From CAXXOK01 sp963675925 (GTDB taxonomy: Bacteria; Bacillota; Clostridia; Christensenellales; Aristaeellaceae): a DNA stretch of 64,000 nt. The stretch is taken from NCBI GenBank assembly GCA_963675925.2, contig CAXXIB010000004.1:496001-560000 (forward strand), in the 5' to 3' direction. Every line of letters starts with the position of its first letter. Within the stretch, counting starts at the first letter, position 1. A program made the position numbers and the translations under genes. This document shows, piece after piece, positions 53,490 through 62,603 of the stretch. The notes beneath the pieces are model-generated. The model did not search any database, was not told where the DNA came from, and saw only the letters and a list, made by a program, of their open reading frames with translations.

Positions 53490-53650
53490 ATGCTAGGGCA
53501 TGTGATCGGTGCGGTGGTCGGCGGCGGCCTTGGGTATTTGTATTACAAACTGGTGGGCTGCTCCACGGGCAGCTACCCATTACCAGCAATCCGTATATCT
53601 CCAGCATCTACGGCGCTGTGTTTGGGTTGCTGGTCGCAGGCATGGTCTGA
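53490..53650 (+). pseudogene. Frameshifted small membrane protein (DUF6132-like)
   Basis: The frame starts MLGHVIGAVVGGGLGYLYY and reads GCSTGSYP, then continues only in another frame as ITSNPYISSIYGAVFGLLVAGMV and a stop at 53648. Intact relatives read ...GCxxGxCPITSNP..., so one base is missing near 53578 and the Cys is also changed to Tyr. The two halves together give a protein of about 53 residues with two helices. It could be a true pseudogene or an assembly error. A ribosome site (GGTAGGTGA) is present. Confidence 0.6.
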
Positions 53651-53855
53651 CCAGAAACCTTTCTCATTCGATAACACGCATACGAGCGGCCGTCATGCTT
53701 TTTCATGATGTGCCGCGTTTTTTCATGCGCAGTCATCAGCCCATCTTGACTTACAATGCGCTGAGATGATAGCATTTGAATAGAATTCACAAGCCACCTT
53801 ACGTACATCTTCGGCTATTCATACACAAGGTGCGTTGTTGCAGGGGAGGCTAGCT

Positions 53856-54260
53856 ATGGACTATCAAGGATCGTGCCTTTGCGGCGCTGTACGGTTTACC
53901 ATCAAGGGCGAGTTTGAAAATTTCTATCTTTGCCATTGCGAGCGCTGCCAGAAAGACACCGGTTCGGCCCATGCGGCCAATTTATTCTCTTCTACAGCTA
54001 AATTGCACTGGCTGTCCGGCGAAGACAAAGTGCAAACGTTCAATTATAAGCAGGAAGGGCACATCAAAAGCTTTTGTTCCATCTGCGGTTCGGCGCTGCC
54101 CAACTTGCAAATGAATGGAACGCTGCTAGCCGTCCCCGCAGGCTGCCTGGATACCGCCATTCCCCTGCCGCCGCAAGGCCATATATACTATGCCCACCGG
54201 GCCAACTGGGATCATGATCTTGAGCAAGTCCCAAAGTTCGACGAACTGCCTGATGCATAA
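53856..54260 (+). CDS. GFA-family zinc protein (glutathione-dependent formaldehyde-activating-like)
   Basis: The 134-residue protein has the GFA/CENP-V zinc fold: GSCLCGAVRF, then LCHCERCQKDTGSAH and FCSICGSALP, seven cysteines placed as in the family. Several members are linked to thiol chemistry, but most have no demonstrated formaldehyde activity. I chose ATG 53856 because GGGGAGG is upstream. No tight link to neighbours. Confidence 0.88.
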   Translation: MDYQGSCLCGAVRFTIKGEFENFYLCHCERCQKDTGSAHAANLFSSTAKLHWLSGEDKVQTFNYKQEGHIKSFCSICGSALPNLQMNGTLLAVPAGCLDTAIPLPPQGHIYYAHRANWDHDLEQVPKFDELPDA

Positions 54261-54350
54261 ACAAGTATAGCGCCAGTATATCTAAATAAAGTCCTTACGG
54301 GTTCTCCAAGTTTCTCCAAACGAGCTGCTAAGCATTGACGGGGATTCGCC

Positions 54351-54437
54351 GCACGCTGCGCGTGCTGAGGCGTGCTCGTTTCCTCGCACACCCGTGAAGC
54401 TAAACATGCCAATACCATGGCATTTTTTACGCTTCAC
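54351..54437 (+). other. Structured stretch with nested hairpins, possibly RNA
   Basis: Three inverted repeats follow one another: GCACGC/GCGTGC (54351-54366), a GAGG/CCTC pair near 54367-54385, and a long one (GTGAAGC, 54394-54400, with GCTTCAC, 54431-54437, and an inner ATGCC/GGCAT). The segment is in a 250-bp gene-free gap. I see no known RNA family. Confidence 0.35.
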
Positions 54438-54445
54438 GCCCTCGC

Positions 54446-54460
54446 GGGTTCGAATCCCCT
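54446..54460 (+). repeat. tRNA T-arm-like fragment, inverted copy of that in tRNA-Ala
   Basis: GGGTTCGAATCCCCT matches the T-arm of the tRNA-Ala gene in the opposite orientation (54522-54536). No matching acceptor, D-arm or anticodon is found, so this is a fragment at best. Confidence 0.35.
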
Positions 54461-54474
54461 TTGCGACAGGGAAT

Positions 54475-54509
54475 AACAACAGAGCACCCAAAATGGGTGC
54501 TCTGTTGTT
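54475..54509 (-). terminator. Terminator after tRNA-Ala
   Basis: A 15-bp perfect stem (AACAACAGAGCACCC, 54475-54489, with its complement at 54495-54509) immediately downstream of the tRNA 3' end on the minus strand. Confidence 0.75.
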
Positions 54510-54510
54510 A

Positions 54511-54586
54511 TGGTGGAGCATAGGGGATTCGAACCCCTGACCTCTGCCATGCGAAGACAGCGCGCTACCAACTGTGCTAATGCCCC
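54511..54586 (-). tRNA. tRNA-Ala (anticodon CGC)
   Basis: The minus strand gives a 76-nt tRNA with encoded CCA. The acceptor is GGGGCAT/ATGCTCC. The anticodon stem CTGTC/GGCAG encloses the loop TTCGCAT, so the anticodon is CGC (codon GCG). The T-arm has GGGGTTCGAATCCCC. Confidence 0.93.
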
Positions 54587-54622
54587 GCGAAAGTGCCGAC
54601 CATTGCTATGGTCAGCTTTGGA

Positions 54623-54652
54623 ATTATAGCACACCCAGCATTTGAATTGCAA
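54623..54652 (-). promoter_or_regulatory. Promoter of tRNA-Ala
   Basis: On the minus strand, TTGCAA (54647-54652), 18 nt, TATAAT (54623-54628). An 8-bp hairpin lies between it and the tRNA. Confidence 0.7.
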
Positions 54653-54719
54653 GCGCTTCCTTTGGGTTTCTTGTGGTAATCCTGCATGGCCGGCGCAGCG
54701 GCAAACGCTTACCATGTGC

Positions 54720-55742
54720 CTAATACGGCAGCGTGGGCAGCTTGATGGCGGCTTTCAGGTAGCGGTCGATGATCTCGTCCGTCCATGCGTCAAACACGGG
54801 ATCGAGCTTTTGGCATTCGGGGTGGCTGAGCACATAGGAAAGCGTCCTGCGTACCCCTTGGTCAAAGCGCACGGTGGCGGTAAACCCTGGCACGGCGCGC
54901 TTGATTTTGCTGTTGTCGAAAATCACCGTATGCGCTTTGTCACCTTTCAAACCACCATAGAACTCACTGGAGCTGGCAGCCAGAATATCAGTAGGGATAT
55001 GCACAGCGTGCAGCTCCGTACCCAGCGCTGCGGCGATGGTTTCATAAATCTGGTTCCAGGTCAGGCTTTCGTCACTGGTAATCTGATAGGTTTCGCCGAT
55101 GGCGTGAATATTACCCATCAATCCGCAGAAAGCCTTGGCAAAGTCCGTATTGTGCGTCATGGTCCATAGCGAGCTGCCATCCCCGTGAATAATCACGGAC
55201 TTGCCCTTGCGGATGCGGTCGATAACCGAGTAGCTTCCCTCCCGCCCGTGCACGGCCAGTGGTACGGAGGTATCGCCATAGGTGTGGCTGGGGCGCACTA
55301 TGGTTACGGGGAAGCCGGATTTGCGGTAGGCTTTCATCAGCTTGTTCTCGCAGGCGATCTTATTGCGGCTGTATTCCCAGTAGGGGTTGGCCAGCGGGGT
55401 GGCCTCGGTCACCACCGGGTTTGACAGCGGCTTTTGATACGCCGATGCTGACGAGATGAAGATATACTGGTCGCACAACCCTTCAAACAGTTCAATATCG
55501 CGCTTGACATGATCAGTCGTAAACGCGATAAAGTCGGCAACCACATCAAAATGCATATCGGTAAGCTTGATGGCGACATCGTCGGCATCGCTGATATCAG
55601 CAGTAATCACATGAGCGCCTTTGGGTACAAAGGTATTGCGGTTTCCGCGGTTTAGCAGGTACAGCTCCCAGCCTTGCTCAACCAGCAGGGCAGAAATAGC
55701 GGTGGAAATCGTTCCGGTGCCGCCAATGAGTAATGCTTTCAT
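54720..55742 (-). CDS. NAD-dependent epimerase/dehydratase (extended SDR)
   Basis: The product has 340 residues. It has MKALLIGGTGTISTAISALLVEQG (GGTGxxS, cofactor), ISSASAYQK, the active site YSRNKIACE (YxxxK), and VRPSHTYGD. Such proteins act on nucleotide sugars or related metabolites. ATG 55742 is preceded by GGGAGG. It is divergent from the PPK2 gene with 124 bp between. The 3' half has GGLKGDKAHTVIFDNSKIKR, seen in members linked to small-molecule metabolism. Substrate unknown. Confidence 0.87.
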   Translation of the reverse strand: MKALLIGGTGTISTAISALLVEQGWELYLLNRGNRNTFVPKGAHVITADISDADDVAIKLTDMHFDVVADFIAFTTDHVKRDIELFEGLCDQYIFISSASAYQKPLSNPVVTEATPLANPYWEYSRNKIACENKLMKAYRKSGFPVTIVRPSHTYGDTSVPLAVHGREGSYSVIDRIRKGKSVIIHGDGSSLWTMTHNTDFAKAFCGLMGNIHAIGETYQITSDESLTWNQIYETIAAALGTELHAVHIPTDILAASSSEFYGGLKGDKAHTVIFDNSKIKRAVPGFTATVRFDQGVRRTLSYVLSHPECQKLDPVFDAWTDEIIDRYLKAAIKLPTLPY

Positions 55743-55866
55743 ATTTTTTCCTCCCAAACGACCTATCTATGGTAGAATTGTATCATGGAGCATAGGGGAA
55801 CACAAGCAGGACTCCCCACGCTCGCCGCAGAATACGCTAAGCAGATACCGTGAAGGGAGCACCACT

Positions 55867-58053
55867 ATGGGCGACCAAAGCTTACAACCGGATATGCACC
55901 TCAAGCCGCTTGATAACGAAGCGCTTTTAAAACCCCTACGCAAACCGGCGGATGCGCCGTCGGCACCGGCCGTGCCACCCCCCGCGCCGCCACCCGCTGC
56001 GCCCATGGATGTATCCAAGGAATCGCTATTCAAGCGTCTGATTTCCCAAAATGATGAGGAAGACGATCTGTTTTCCTTGCCAAAAACTGCTACCGTACCC
56101 CCGGTTGACCCGCCGGAAGCGCTGGCCGACGCAGAGGATGACGACGAGCTCATCCCCCCACAACCGGACAGCCCTATGCCCAAAGAACCGGAACTGGAGC
56201 TAGCTCCTGAGCCCGAACCAGAGCCGGAGCTAGACCCCAAAACGGAATCAGAACCGGAACCCGCTGCATTCGTTCCAACGGAACCGGACGCACCGCTTGC
56301 AGAGGCATTCGAGCCGGAGGAAGACGCGCTGCCCGAAGCAGATTTCGATGACGATGATCTTCCCGCCCCGCAGCCGGAGCCGGAAGCTGAAAATACGCAA
56401 AAAGAAGAGCCGGACGATGCACTGCCGCCTGAAACAGAATCTGCTAAGCCCGCCCCCAAGCACCCCACCTCCTTTAAGCCAACAGATGAACAGGTTCATA
56501 TGATGGAACTGATGAAGTCCATCTTTGCCAGCGCCTTGAACGCCGGTGTGAGCAGCGGACAACCGCCGCAAGCGCCCGTGCCGCAGCCCAAGGCCAGCAT
56601 GGGCGACCTGCGCGAGGAGCTCATGGCCCTGCAACAGCAGATTCGCGCGCTGAAAATCCCCGTTGTGATCGTGATTGAAGGCTTAAGCGCCTCCGGCAAA
56701 GGTGCGATGCTGGGCAAGCTGATTGAAGGGTTGGATTCCCGCGCTTACCAGACCCACCCTGTCCGCAAGCCCAACTGCGTGGAAGAATCCTACCCCACCA
56801 TGTGGCGCTACTGGACCCAGATGCCCAAGCGAGGCCATATTGCCCTGTTCTGTTCCAGCTGGTACGGTGAGCTAAACAAAACCTGCATGGCGCACGAGGA
56901 CGATGTCCCCGAAATCCTGCCCCAGCGGCTCAACGAAATCATCAGCATGGAAAGCCAGCTGATCTGCGATGGTACGCTGATTTTGAAATTCTTCCTGCAC
57001 GTCTCCCAGCAGGAGCAGTACAATCGCCTGAAAAAAATGGAAAAGAAAAAATCCACCGCCTGGCATGTGGTCGAGCAGGATCACGAGCAGAACAAGCGGT
57101 ACGACGAGTATATGAAGGGGATGGACAACCTCATGTCCATCACCAATTTAAAGGGTGCGCCCTGGCACATTCTGGACGCGACCGACCTGAAAGCCTGCAA
57201 GCGCAGCATTTATAAAACGGTCATCCGTTCATTCAAAGATGTGATCCGCGAGCGGAAAACGGGGCTTAGGCCGTGGGATGTGCCCATGCTGCCAAACCTC
57301 TCCCCCATCACGTCGCAGGGCTTCCCGCCGCTTAGGACCATTGACCTGTACAAAGAGCTGGAAGTGCCCTATAAGGACGAACTGAAAGCCCTGACCAAGA
57401 AGCTCAAAAAGCTGCAAGAAAAGCTGTACCGCAATGGCATTCCGCTGGTCGTCACCTTTGAAGGCTGGGATGCCGCCGGTAAGGGCGGGGCGATTTATCG
57501 GCTGATTAAGGGGCTGGACGCGCGCGGATTTACGGTAACAGCCATCAGCGCGCCTACACCGCTGGAGGACAGCCATCATTATATGTGGCGTTTCTATCAC
57601 GCACTGCCGCCCAAAGGCCATATCGCCATATTCGACCGTACCTGGTACGGCCGTGTGATGGTTGAGCGCATAGAAGGGTTCTGCACCCAGCCCCAGTGGC
57701 AGCGCGCGTACGAGGAAATCAACCGCTTTGAAAAGCAGTGGACGGATTCGGGCGCGATACTGTGCAAGTTCTGGCTGCAAATTGACGAGGAGGAACAGCT
57801 GACGCGCTTTAATGACCGCGCCGCCGACCCCGAAAAGCAATGGAAGCTGACCGATGAGGACTGGCGCAACCGCGACAAATGGCCGCAGTACGAACAGGCC
57901 GTTGACGAAGTGCTCCAACGCACCCACACCGCGCACGCCCCCTGGACAGTGGTGGAAGCCAACGACAAGGAATATGCACGCATCAAAGTGCTGCGCACCG
58001 TAATCAGCGCCATCGAAAAGCGATTGCAGCAAGACGATGACAAAAATGATTAA
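55867..58053 (+). CDS. Two-domain polyphosphate kinase 2 (class II-like) with long acidic N-terminal extension
   Basis: The 728-residue protein has three parts. Residues 1 to about 205 are acidic, proline-rich and disordered. The first PPK2 domain (from about 262) has GLSASGKG (272-279) in place of the expected GxDxxGKG, and C-S-S-W-Y (329-333) in place of D-R-x-W-Y, so it has lost catalytic Asp residues. The second PPK2 domain keeps GWDAAGKG (533-540) and FDRTWYG (589-595) and should be active. Class II PPK2 proteins phosphorylate AMP to ADP from polyphosphate and commonly have an inactive first domain. The extension is unusual; known two-domain members run near 500 residues. AAGGGAG lies before the ATG. 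Confidence 0.9.
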   Translation: MGDQSLQPDMHLKPLDNEALLKPLRKPADAPSAPAVPPPAPPPAAPMDVSKESLFKRLISQNDEEDDLFSLPKTATVPPVDPPEALADAEDDDELIPPQPDSPMPKEPELELAPEPEPEPELDPKTESEPEPAAFVPTEPDAPLAEAFEPEEDALPEADFDDDDLPAPQPEPEAENTQKEEPDDALPPETESAKPAPKHPTSFKPTDEQVHMMELMKSIFASALNAGVSSGQPPQAPVPQPKASMGDLREELMALQQQIRALKIPVVIVIEGLSASGKGAMLGKLIEGLDSRAYQTHPVRKPNCVEESYPTMWRYWTQMPKRGHIALFCSSWYGELNKTCMAHEDDVPEILPQRLNEIISMESQLICDGTLILKFFLHVSQQEQYNRLKKMEKKKSTAWHVVEQDHEQNKRYDEYMKGMDNLMSITNLKGAPWHILDATDLKACKRSIYKTVIRSFKDVIRERKTGLRPWDVPMLPNLSPITSQGFPPLRTIDLYKELEVPYKDELKALTKKLKKLQEKLYRNGIPLVVTFEGWDAAGKGGAIYRLIKGLDARGFTVTAISAPTPLEDSHHYMWRFYHALPPKGHIAIFDRTWYGRVMVERIEGFCTQPQWQRAYEEINRFEKQWTDSGAILCKFWLQIDEEEQLTRFNDRAADPEKQWKLTDEDWRNRDKWPQYEQAVDEVLQRTHTAHAPWTVVEANDKEYARIKVLRTVISAIEKRLQQDDDKND

Positions 58054-58556
58054 TTGTCGTTTCTATCCCGATCTTTGAAACCGTTAAGGGCCGGTACTTT
58101 CGACAACGCCAGCATCAGCGGTATTCCCAGTATATACACAACAGCCAGCTGCCCCAGCCCCACCGTTGCCATGGTGGGGAGTAGGGGCAGTTGTAATACA
58201 AAATGCAATAACCCCCCGATGATCACCGCATTGACCACCACCGGCGGTGCGGCGGCTAGCCATATATTTTTACGCAGGCCGTAGGTCAGCATCGCGGCGA
58301 TTAGCGTGGCCAGCGTGCCCAAAACCACATCCCATATGCCATAGCCGCCCACGAGATTGGCAACCAGGCATCCTACCGCCAGCCCCGGTATGGCCTGTGG
58401 CAGCAGGATGGGCAGCAGCGTAAGCGCTTCGGCAATACGGAACTGAACCGCGCCGTAGCTGATGGGTGCAAAAACCACCGTAAGCGCAGCATACAGCGCG
58501 GCGATCACGGCGGCGATGGCAAGGTCTCTGACAGTAAACTGAGAGAATTTTTTCAT
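58050..58556 (-). CDS. queT: QueT-type ECF transporter substrate-binding component
   Basis: The 168-residue protein has about five membrane helices, starting MKKFSQFTVRDLAIAAVIAALYAALTVVFAPISYGAVQFRIAEAL. The GAVQFRIAEALTLLP motif is characteristic of QueT, which binds queuosine precursors and works with a shared ECF module. ATG 58556 with GGAGGAG upstream. I looked for a preQ1 riboswitch upstream and found none convincing. Convergent with the PPK2 gene, overlapping by 4 bp. Confidence 0.9.
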   Translation of the reverse strand: MKKFSQFTVRDLAIAAVIAALYAALTVVFAPISYGAVQFRIAEALTLLPILLPQAIPGLAVGCLVANLVGGYGIWDVVLGTLATLIAAMLTYGLRKNIWLAAAPPVVVNAVIIGGLLHFVLQLPLLPTMATVGLGQLAVVYILGIPLMLALSKVPALNGFKDRDRNDN

Positions 58557-58711
58557 TGGGATCTCCTCCAACTTTATTATAGGGCCGTGCAGCCAATCAC
58601 GTTTGCTTTGCTTAGCAGGCACCTTTTGGGATTACATTCCGGATTAATCATCTCTTTCTTGATGATCAATAACAAGTATACCACGTCATTTAAATATCCA
58701 CATCCCTTTTT

Positions 58712-58740
58712 ATGACATAACGCTTGCCTTATGGTAATAT
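58712..58740 (+). promoter_or_regulatory. Probable promoter of the STAND-like gene
   Basis: ATGACA (58712-58717), 17 nt, TAATAT (58735-58740), about 85 bp before the gene. The surrounding 58620-58824 stretch is AT-rich and holds nothing else clear. Confidence 0.5.
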
Positions 58741-58824
58741 TAGACCATCAGAACTAGAATCATAGTATCTAGCTTCAGACACATTCGCATATACCACAAA
58801 TATCAAAAGAAAGGTCATGATCTT

Positions 58825-61800
58825 GTGGCTACTATTGAAAGCATTAAGCAGAAAATCCTCCAACTGGACGCTGGTTCTTTTCAGAATTTGTGCGATGCCT
58901 ATTTAAGCAAAATAGGCTATCCAAACATAGTTTCTTTAGGCGCAAAAGCAGGCACACAAAAAACCACTCCAGGCACACCTGACGCCTATTTCACCACGCC
59001 CGATGGCAAGTATATTTTCGTAGAATACACAACTCAACTGGAATCGTTATTTGCTAAAATTAAGGATGACTTAGGCAAGTGTCTAGATACGTCACGAACA
59101 GGTATTCCTCATAACAAAATATCAGAAATTATCTACTGCCACACTTCATCAAATATAACTCCTTTGCAAGATCAAGAAGTTAGAACGCTATGTGAAGTTG
59201 TCGGAATAAAGCTATTCATTATTGGAATTGACAAACTCTCAGAAGACTTATATCTAAATCACCCAATAATAACTAGAGACTTTTTAGGCATCTCAATATC
59301 TACTGACCAGATTTTATCTTATGAAGATTTCATACATGAGTATGACGGAAAAAGGTTATCTGCGCCGCTTGATACTCAATTTCTATTTCGCGATAAGGAA
59401 ATAGATAGTATTGAAGAAGCCTATAAGAAAGTAGACATTGTTGTATTGAGCGGAGCTGCTGGCACAGGAAAAACCAGATTGGCATTACACTATGGACAAC
59501 TACATTCAGAGGCAAACGATGAAACGCTATTCTGCATACAAAATAATAATTTAGCGATTTATGAGGATCTAAAACTGTTTATAGATAGACCGGGAAACTA
59601 TTTCCTTGTCATAGATGATGCAAATCAGTTGTCAGGATTACATCATATAATTCGCTATACAAATTTAAAGCCACAAGGTTTCAATGTGAAAATTCTAATA
59701 ACAGTGCGTGATTATGCAAAACAAAAAGTTAAGAAAAGCATATCCGAATTTGCAACTTTTGAAGAAGTACTTATTAGCGCTTTCAAAGACGAAGAAATCA
59801 AGGAGTTACTAAAAATTGCGCTTAAAATAACCAACCCAAAATATTATGAAAGAATTATAAGGATATCCGAAGGCAATGCAAGAATTGCCATGCTTGCAGG
59901 CAAAGTGGCTTGCGATTCACAACGACTAGAGTCATTAAGTGACTTATCACAGCTATATAATGATTATTATGGCTCATTCCTTGAGGAACATCATCTACTT
60001 GCAAATAAATCCATGTGCATAACTGCTGGTATTGTTGCTTTTTTAGGAGCAATACATTTAGATTATATTGATTCGCTTGTGCCGCTTCTATTGGAGAATG
60101 ATTTATGCAAAGATTCATTTATCGAAAATATTCGCTTGCTTCATGAACAAGAAATTGTAGATATTTGTAACGATAAAGCTGTCCGCTTTTCAGAACAGTG
60201 CTTATCAAATTACATGATAAAGTACATGTTTTGTGACAAAAAGTATATCCGTCTATCAGTAATGATAAAAACATGTTTGGGAAGGTATAAAGAACGGACA
60301 ATCACCTCCATTAATACACTTCTCTCAATTTACAGGAACCAAGAAATCTATGATTATATTGATAGCGAAATTAAGTCGCTTTGGGATGAGTTGACACAAG
60401 AAGAATCCCCCGATTTTTTTGACTTTGTTAAAGCATTCTATTTAGTTAATCCAACTGAATCACTTATAATTCTAAAAGAGAAAATTAATATGGAAGAGAA
60501 GGTAGTTATTGAGATTTCTGATATCGATACTAAAACAGGCAAAAACTATCGATCCGTAACAAACGATATCATAGAAATGCTTGGTGGCTTTGCAGATACC
60601 GATGAATTACCAGTCGCTATCGATTTGTTTTTTAAGTACTATCTAAAGCGTCCTGACCTGTTCATGGAGTTTTATCATGCTTCAATCAGATATTTTTGCA
60701 TTAACGAAGGTTCTTCTCACAGTAATTATTCCACACAGATAATCTATTGGAAGAAAATTTCTTCACTCACAGAGGGTTGGAAGCAGGAATATATCATTAC
60801 TCTTTTATTAGAGGTTGCGAGAGAATTTCTCAAATTACATTTCTCTCCCGCAAAAGGCGGTCGTCATAATACAGTTGTTTTCTATAAAATCCCATTAGTT
60901 TTATCTGACGGTGTAAAGAATTACCGTACACTTATTTGGCAGGCACTAATTGAGCTATGCAAAGTTGATAAATATAAACTGCAAATACGTAAACTACTTA
61001 ATTACGAAGGGGCGATTGAGGCAGTAAGTATCCCAATAATGAACTTTGATTTGCCTTATATTGAGTCCATAATAAAAGCCTTCTTCCCAGCAAACGAGTT
61101 GCAAAATTGCTTATTAGCAAAATGGTTGTTACGTACCTATTCAAGCATGGGTATATCATGTGACGCTCAGTTCACAGATTATCTTAATTCGGAAGATGTC
61201 ATGATATATGAGCTTCTTAAAGGACCCGATCATTCTATTGAGATAAATTATAACGAGCGGAAAGATTGCAGACGGGAATCAATAGAACGGCACTTATCTA
61301 CTAGTGCTTTTGCAAAGGTAATAAAACTCATTAATGTTTGTAAAGACATTGATGTTATAGATGGTATCGAGGGTCATTTTGCATGGGAAATCTCTGAAGG
61401 ATTAACCATTGCGTTTCATTCAATCGATACCAATAAAGAACTCTATACCGCTGCAATAAAGTACTATATCGAACAAGATACACCCTGCAATCTTTACCCT
61501 AATAAAATTGTAAATTCTCTCTTTTCCTTAATCTCTGATCCAGAAGTATTTGCAATAATTACAAGTGCTGAATACAAGCAAAAAAATGCTTGGCTATATG
61601 CCTATTATCATGAGTTGCCAAAAGAGCTCGTCACAAAAGAACATCTAAAGAGTCTTTATACTTTTTTAGCCGACACAGCAGATAAAGAAATCACTTCTTC
61701 ACCATCTCGGGACGTATTTTTTCTAGAAAAGTACACTATCGTGGATAATGAGGCTTTCATCACTGGATGCAAGATACTTATAGCAAAAATGGACTACTAT

Positions 61801-62571
61801 CCATTCATTGTAAGAATCTATTTTTCATCATTGTTTAATAGCAGTTGTCATGAACCAAGCTCAATTATTGAGACATTCGCTAATAGTCTTGATCTTCTCG
61901 AAGAAATATACTTTACTATTCTATCTATTGATACAATTTATGATTACAATGGCGAGTTTCTAAAAATGCTCTATTTAGCTAAGCCTTCAATATTGGAGCA
62001 CTATATTAATTATTTGGTTACGAATAGAGATTTTCGCAATCATCATCAAGAACTACACCGTTGCTTCTTTTCACTAGATACGTACTTAGAACTCTATGAT
62101 ACTATATTTAACAGAATTACAGAAGAAATCGAATTCCCATCTATGACTGTGCCGGATTATCTCGAAAACATTATATTACCAAATCAAAACGAATGTACCC
62201 TACTTGAACGGCAAGATACATGGATTCGACAATGCATTCAAACATACTCTTCTGATAATGTGAAAATGTTTTGCTTATTTGCAATTCTATCCCAACTGAA
62301 AACCGATAGGAAATTGGACTATATCTTATTATTTCTTGAAAACAATTCTTCTTATGATGCTTTCGAGAAAATTCCACTTACACCAACATCTTACGGCTGG
62401 ACTGGCAGTGGAATACCTATATATTCGGCTTGGATTGACTATTTTAAAGCTTTGCTTCCACATTTATCCGGATTAGACTGGCTAGCGCATAAAAACCATG
62501 TTTTAAAGACCATTGAATATTGGAAATCTCGGATCGAAGACGAACAAGTTCAAGAGATAATTCGAGGCTAA
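58825..62571 (+). CDS. Large STAND-like NTPase with restriction-endonuclease-like N-terminus (putative defence protein)
   Basis: The 1248-residue protein has an N-terminal domain (1 to about 150) with the endonuclease-like pattern FQNLCDAYLSKIGYPNI, GTPDAYF (Asp53) and IFVEYTTQ (Glu67). A PD-(D/E)xK enzyme would have Lys where Thr69 lies. A P-loop NTPase follows with GAAGTGKT (210-217), Walker B LVIDDAN (261-267) and a TVRD segment (Arg295). The rest (about 450-1248) is mostly alpha-helical without recognisable repeats. Effector, STAND ATPase and long helical sensor is the layout of Avs-like anti-phage proteins. The gene is much more AT-rich than its neighbours and interrupts a conserved neighbourhood between queT and the replication genes. 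The start is GTG with AAAGG about 10 nt upstream. Defence function is an inference from architecture. Confidence 0.78.
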   Translation: MATIESIKQKILQLDAGSFQNLCDAYLSKIGYPNIVSLGAKAGTQKTTPGTPDAYFTTPDGKYIFVEYTTQLESLFAKIKDDLGKCLDTSRTGIPHNKISEIIYCHTSSNITPLQDQEVRTLCEVVGIKLFIIGIDKLSEDLYLNHPIITRDFLGISISTDQILSYEDFIHEYDGKRLSAPLDTQFLFRDKEIDSIEEAYKKVDIVVLSGAAGTGKTRLALHYGQLHSEANDETLFCIQNNNLAIYEDLKLFIDRPGNYFLVIDDANQLSGLHHIIRYTNLKPQGFNVKILITVRDYAKQKVKKSISEFATFEEVLISAFKDEEIKELLKIALKITNPKYYERIIRISEGNARIAMLAGKVACDSQRLESLSDLSQLYNDYYGSFLEEHHLLANKSMCITAGIVAFLGAIHLDYIDSLVPLLLENDLCKDSFIENIRLLHEQEIVDICNDKAVRFSEQCLSNYMIKYMFCDKKYIRLSVMIKTCLGRYKERTITSINTLLSIYRNQEIYDYIDSEIKSLWDELTQEESPDFFDFVKAFYLVNPTESLIILKEKINMEEKVVIEISDIDTKTGKNYRSVTNDIIEMLGGFADTDELPVAIDLFFKYYLKRPDLFMEFYHASIRYFCINEGSSHSNYSTQIIYWKKISSLTEGWKQEYIITLLLEVAREFLKLHFSPAKGGRHNTVVFYKIPLVLSDGVKNYRTLIWQALIELCKVDKYKLQIRKLLNYEGAIEAVSIPIMNFDLPYIESIIKAFFPANELQNCLLAKWLLRTYSSMGISCDAQFTDYLNSEDVMIYELLKGPDHSIEINYNERKDCRRESIERHLSTSAFAKVIKLINVCKDIDVIDGIEGHFAWEISEGLTIAFHSIDTNKELYTAAIKYYIEQDTPCNLYPNKIVNSLFSLISDPEVFAIITSAEYKQKNAWLYAYYHELPKELVTKEHLKSLYTFLADTADKEITSSPSRDVFFLEKYTIVDNEAFITGCKILIAKMDYYPFIVRIYFSSLFNSSCHEPSSIIETFANSLDLLEEIYFTILSIDTIYDYNGEFLKMLYLAKPSILEHYINYLVTNRDFRNHHQELHRCFFSLDTYLELYDTIFNRITEEIEFPSMTVPDYLENIILPNQNECTLLERQDTWIRQCIQTYSSDNVKMFCLFAILSQLKTDRKLDYILLFLENNSSYDAFEKIPLTPTSYGWTGSGIPIYSAWIDYFKALLPHLSGLDWLAHKNHVLKTIEYWKSRIEDEQVQEIIRG

Positions 62572-62603
62572 TTCTCCTCATTTTGGATTTCTATTATTTT
62601 ATC

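Noticed and set aside
58557..58640. A preQ1 riboswitch before queT
   Set aside because: I looked for the preQ1-I consensus with a pseudoknot tail and found only a weak resemblance near the ribosome site.
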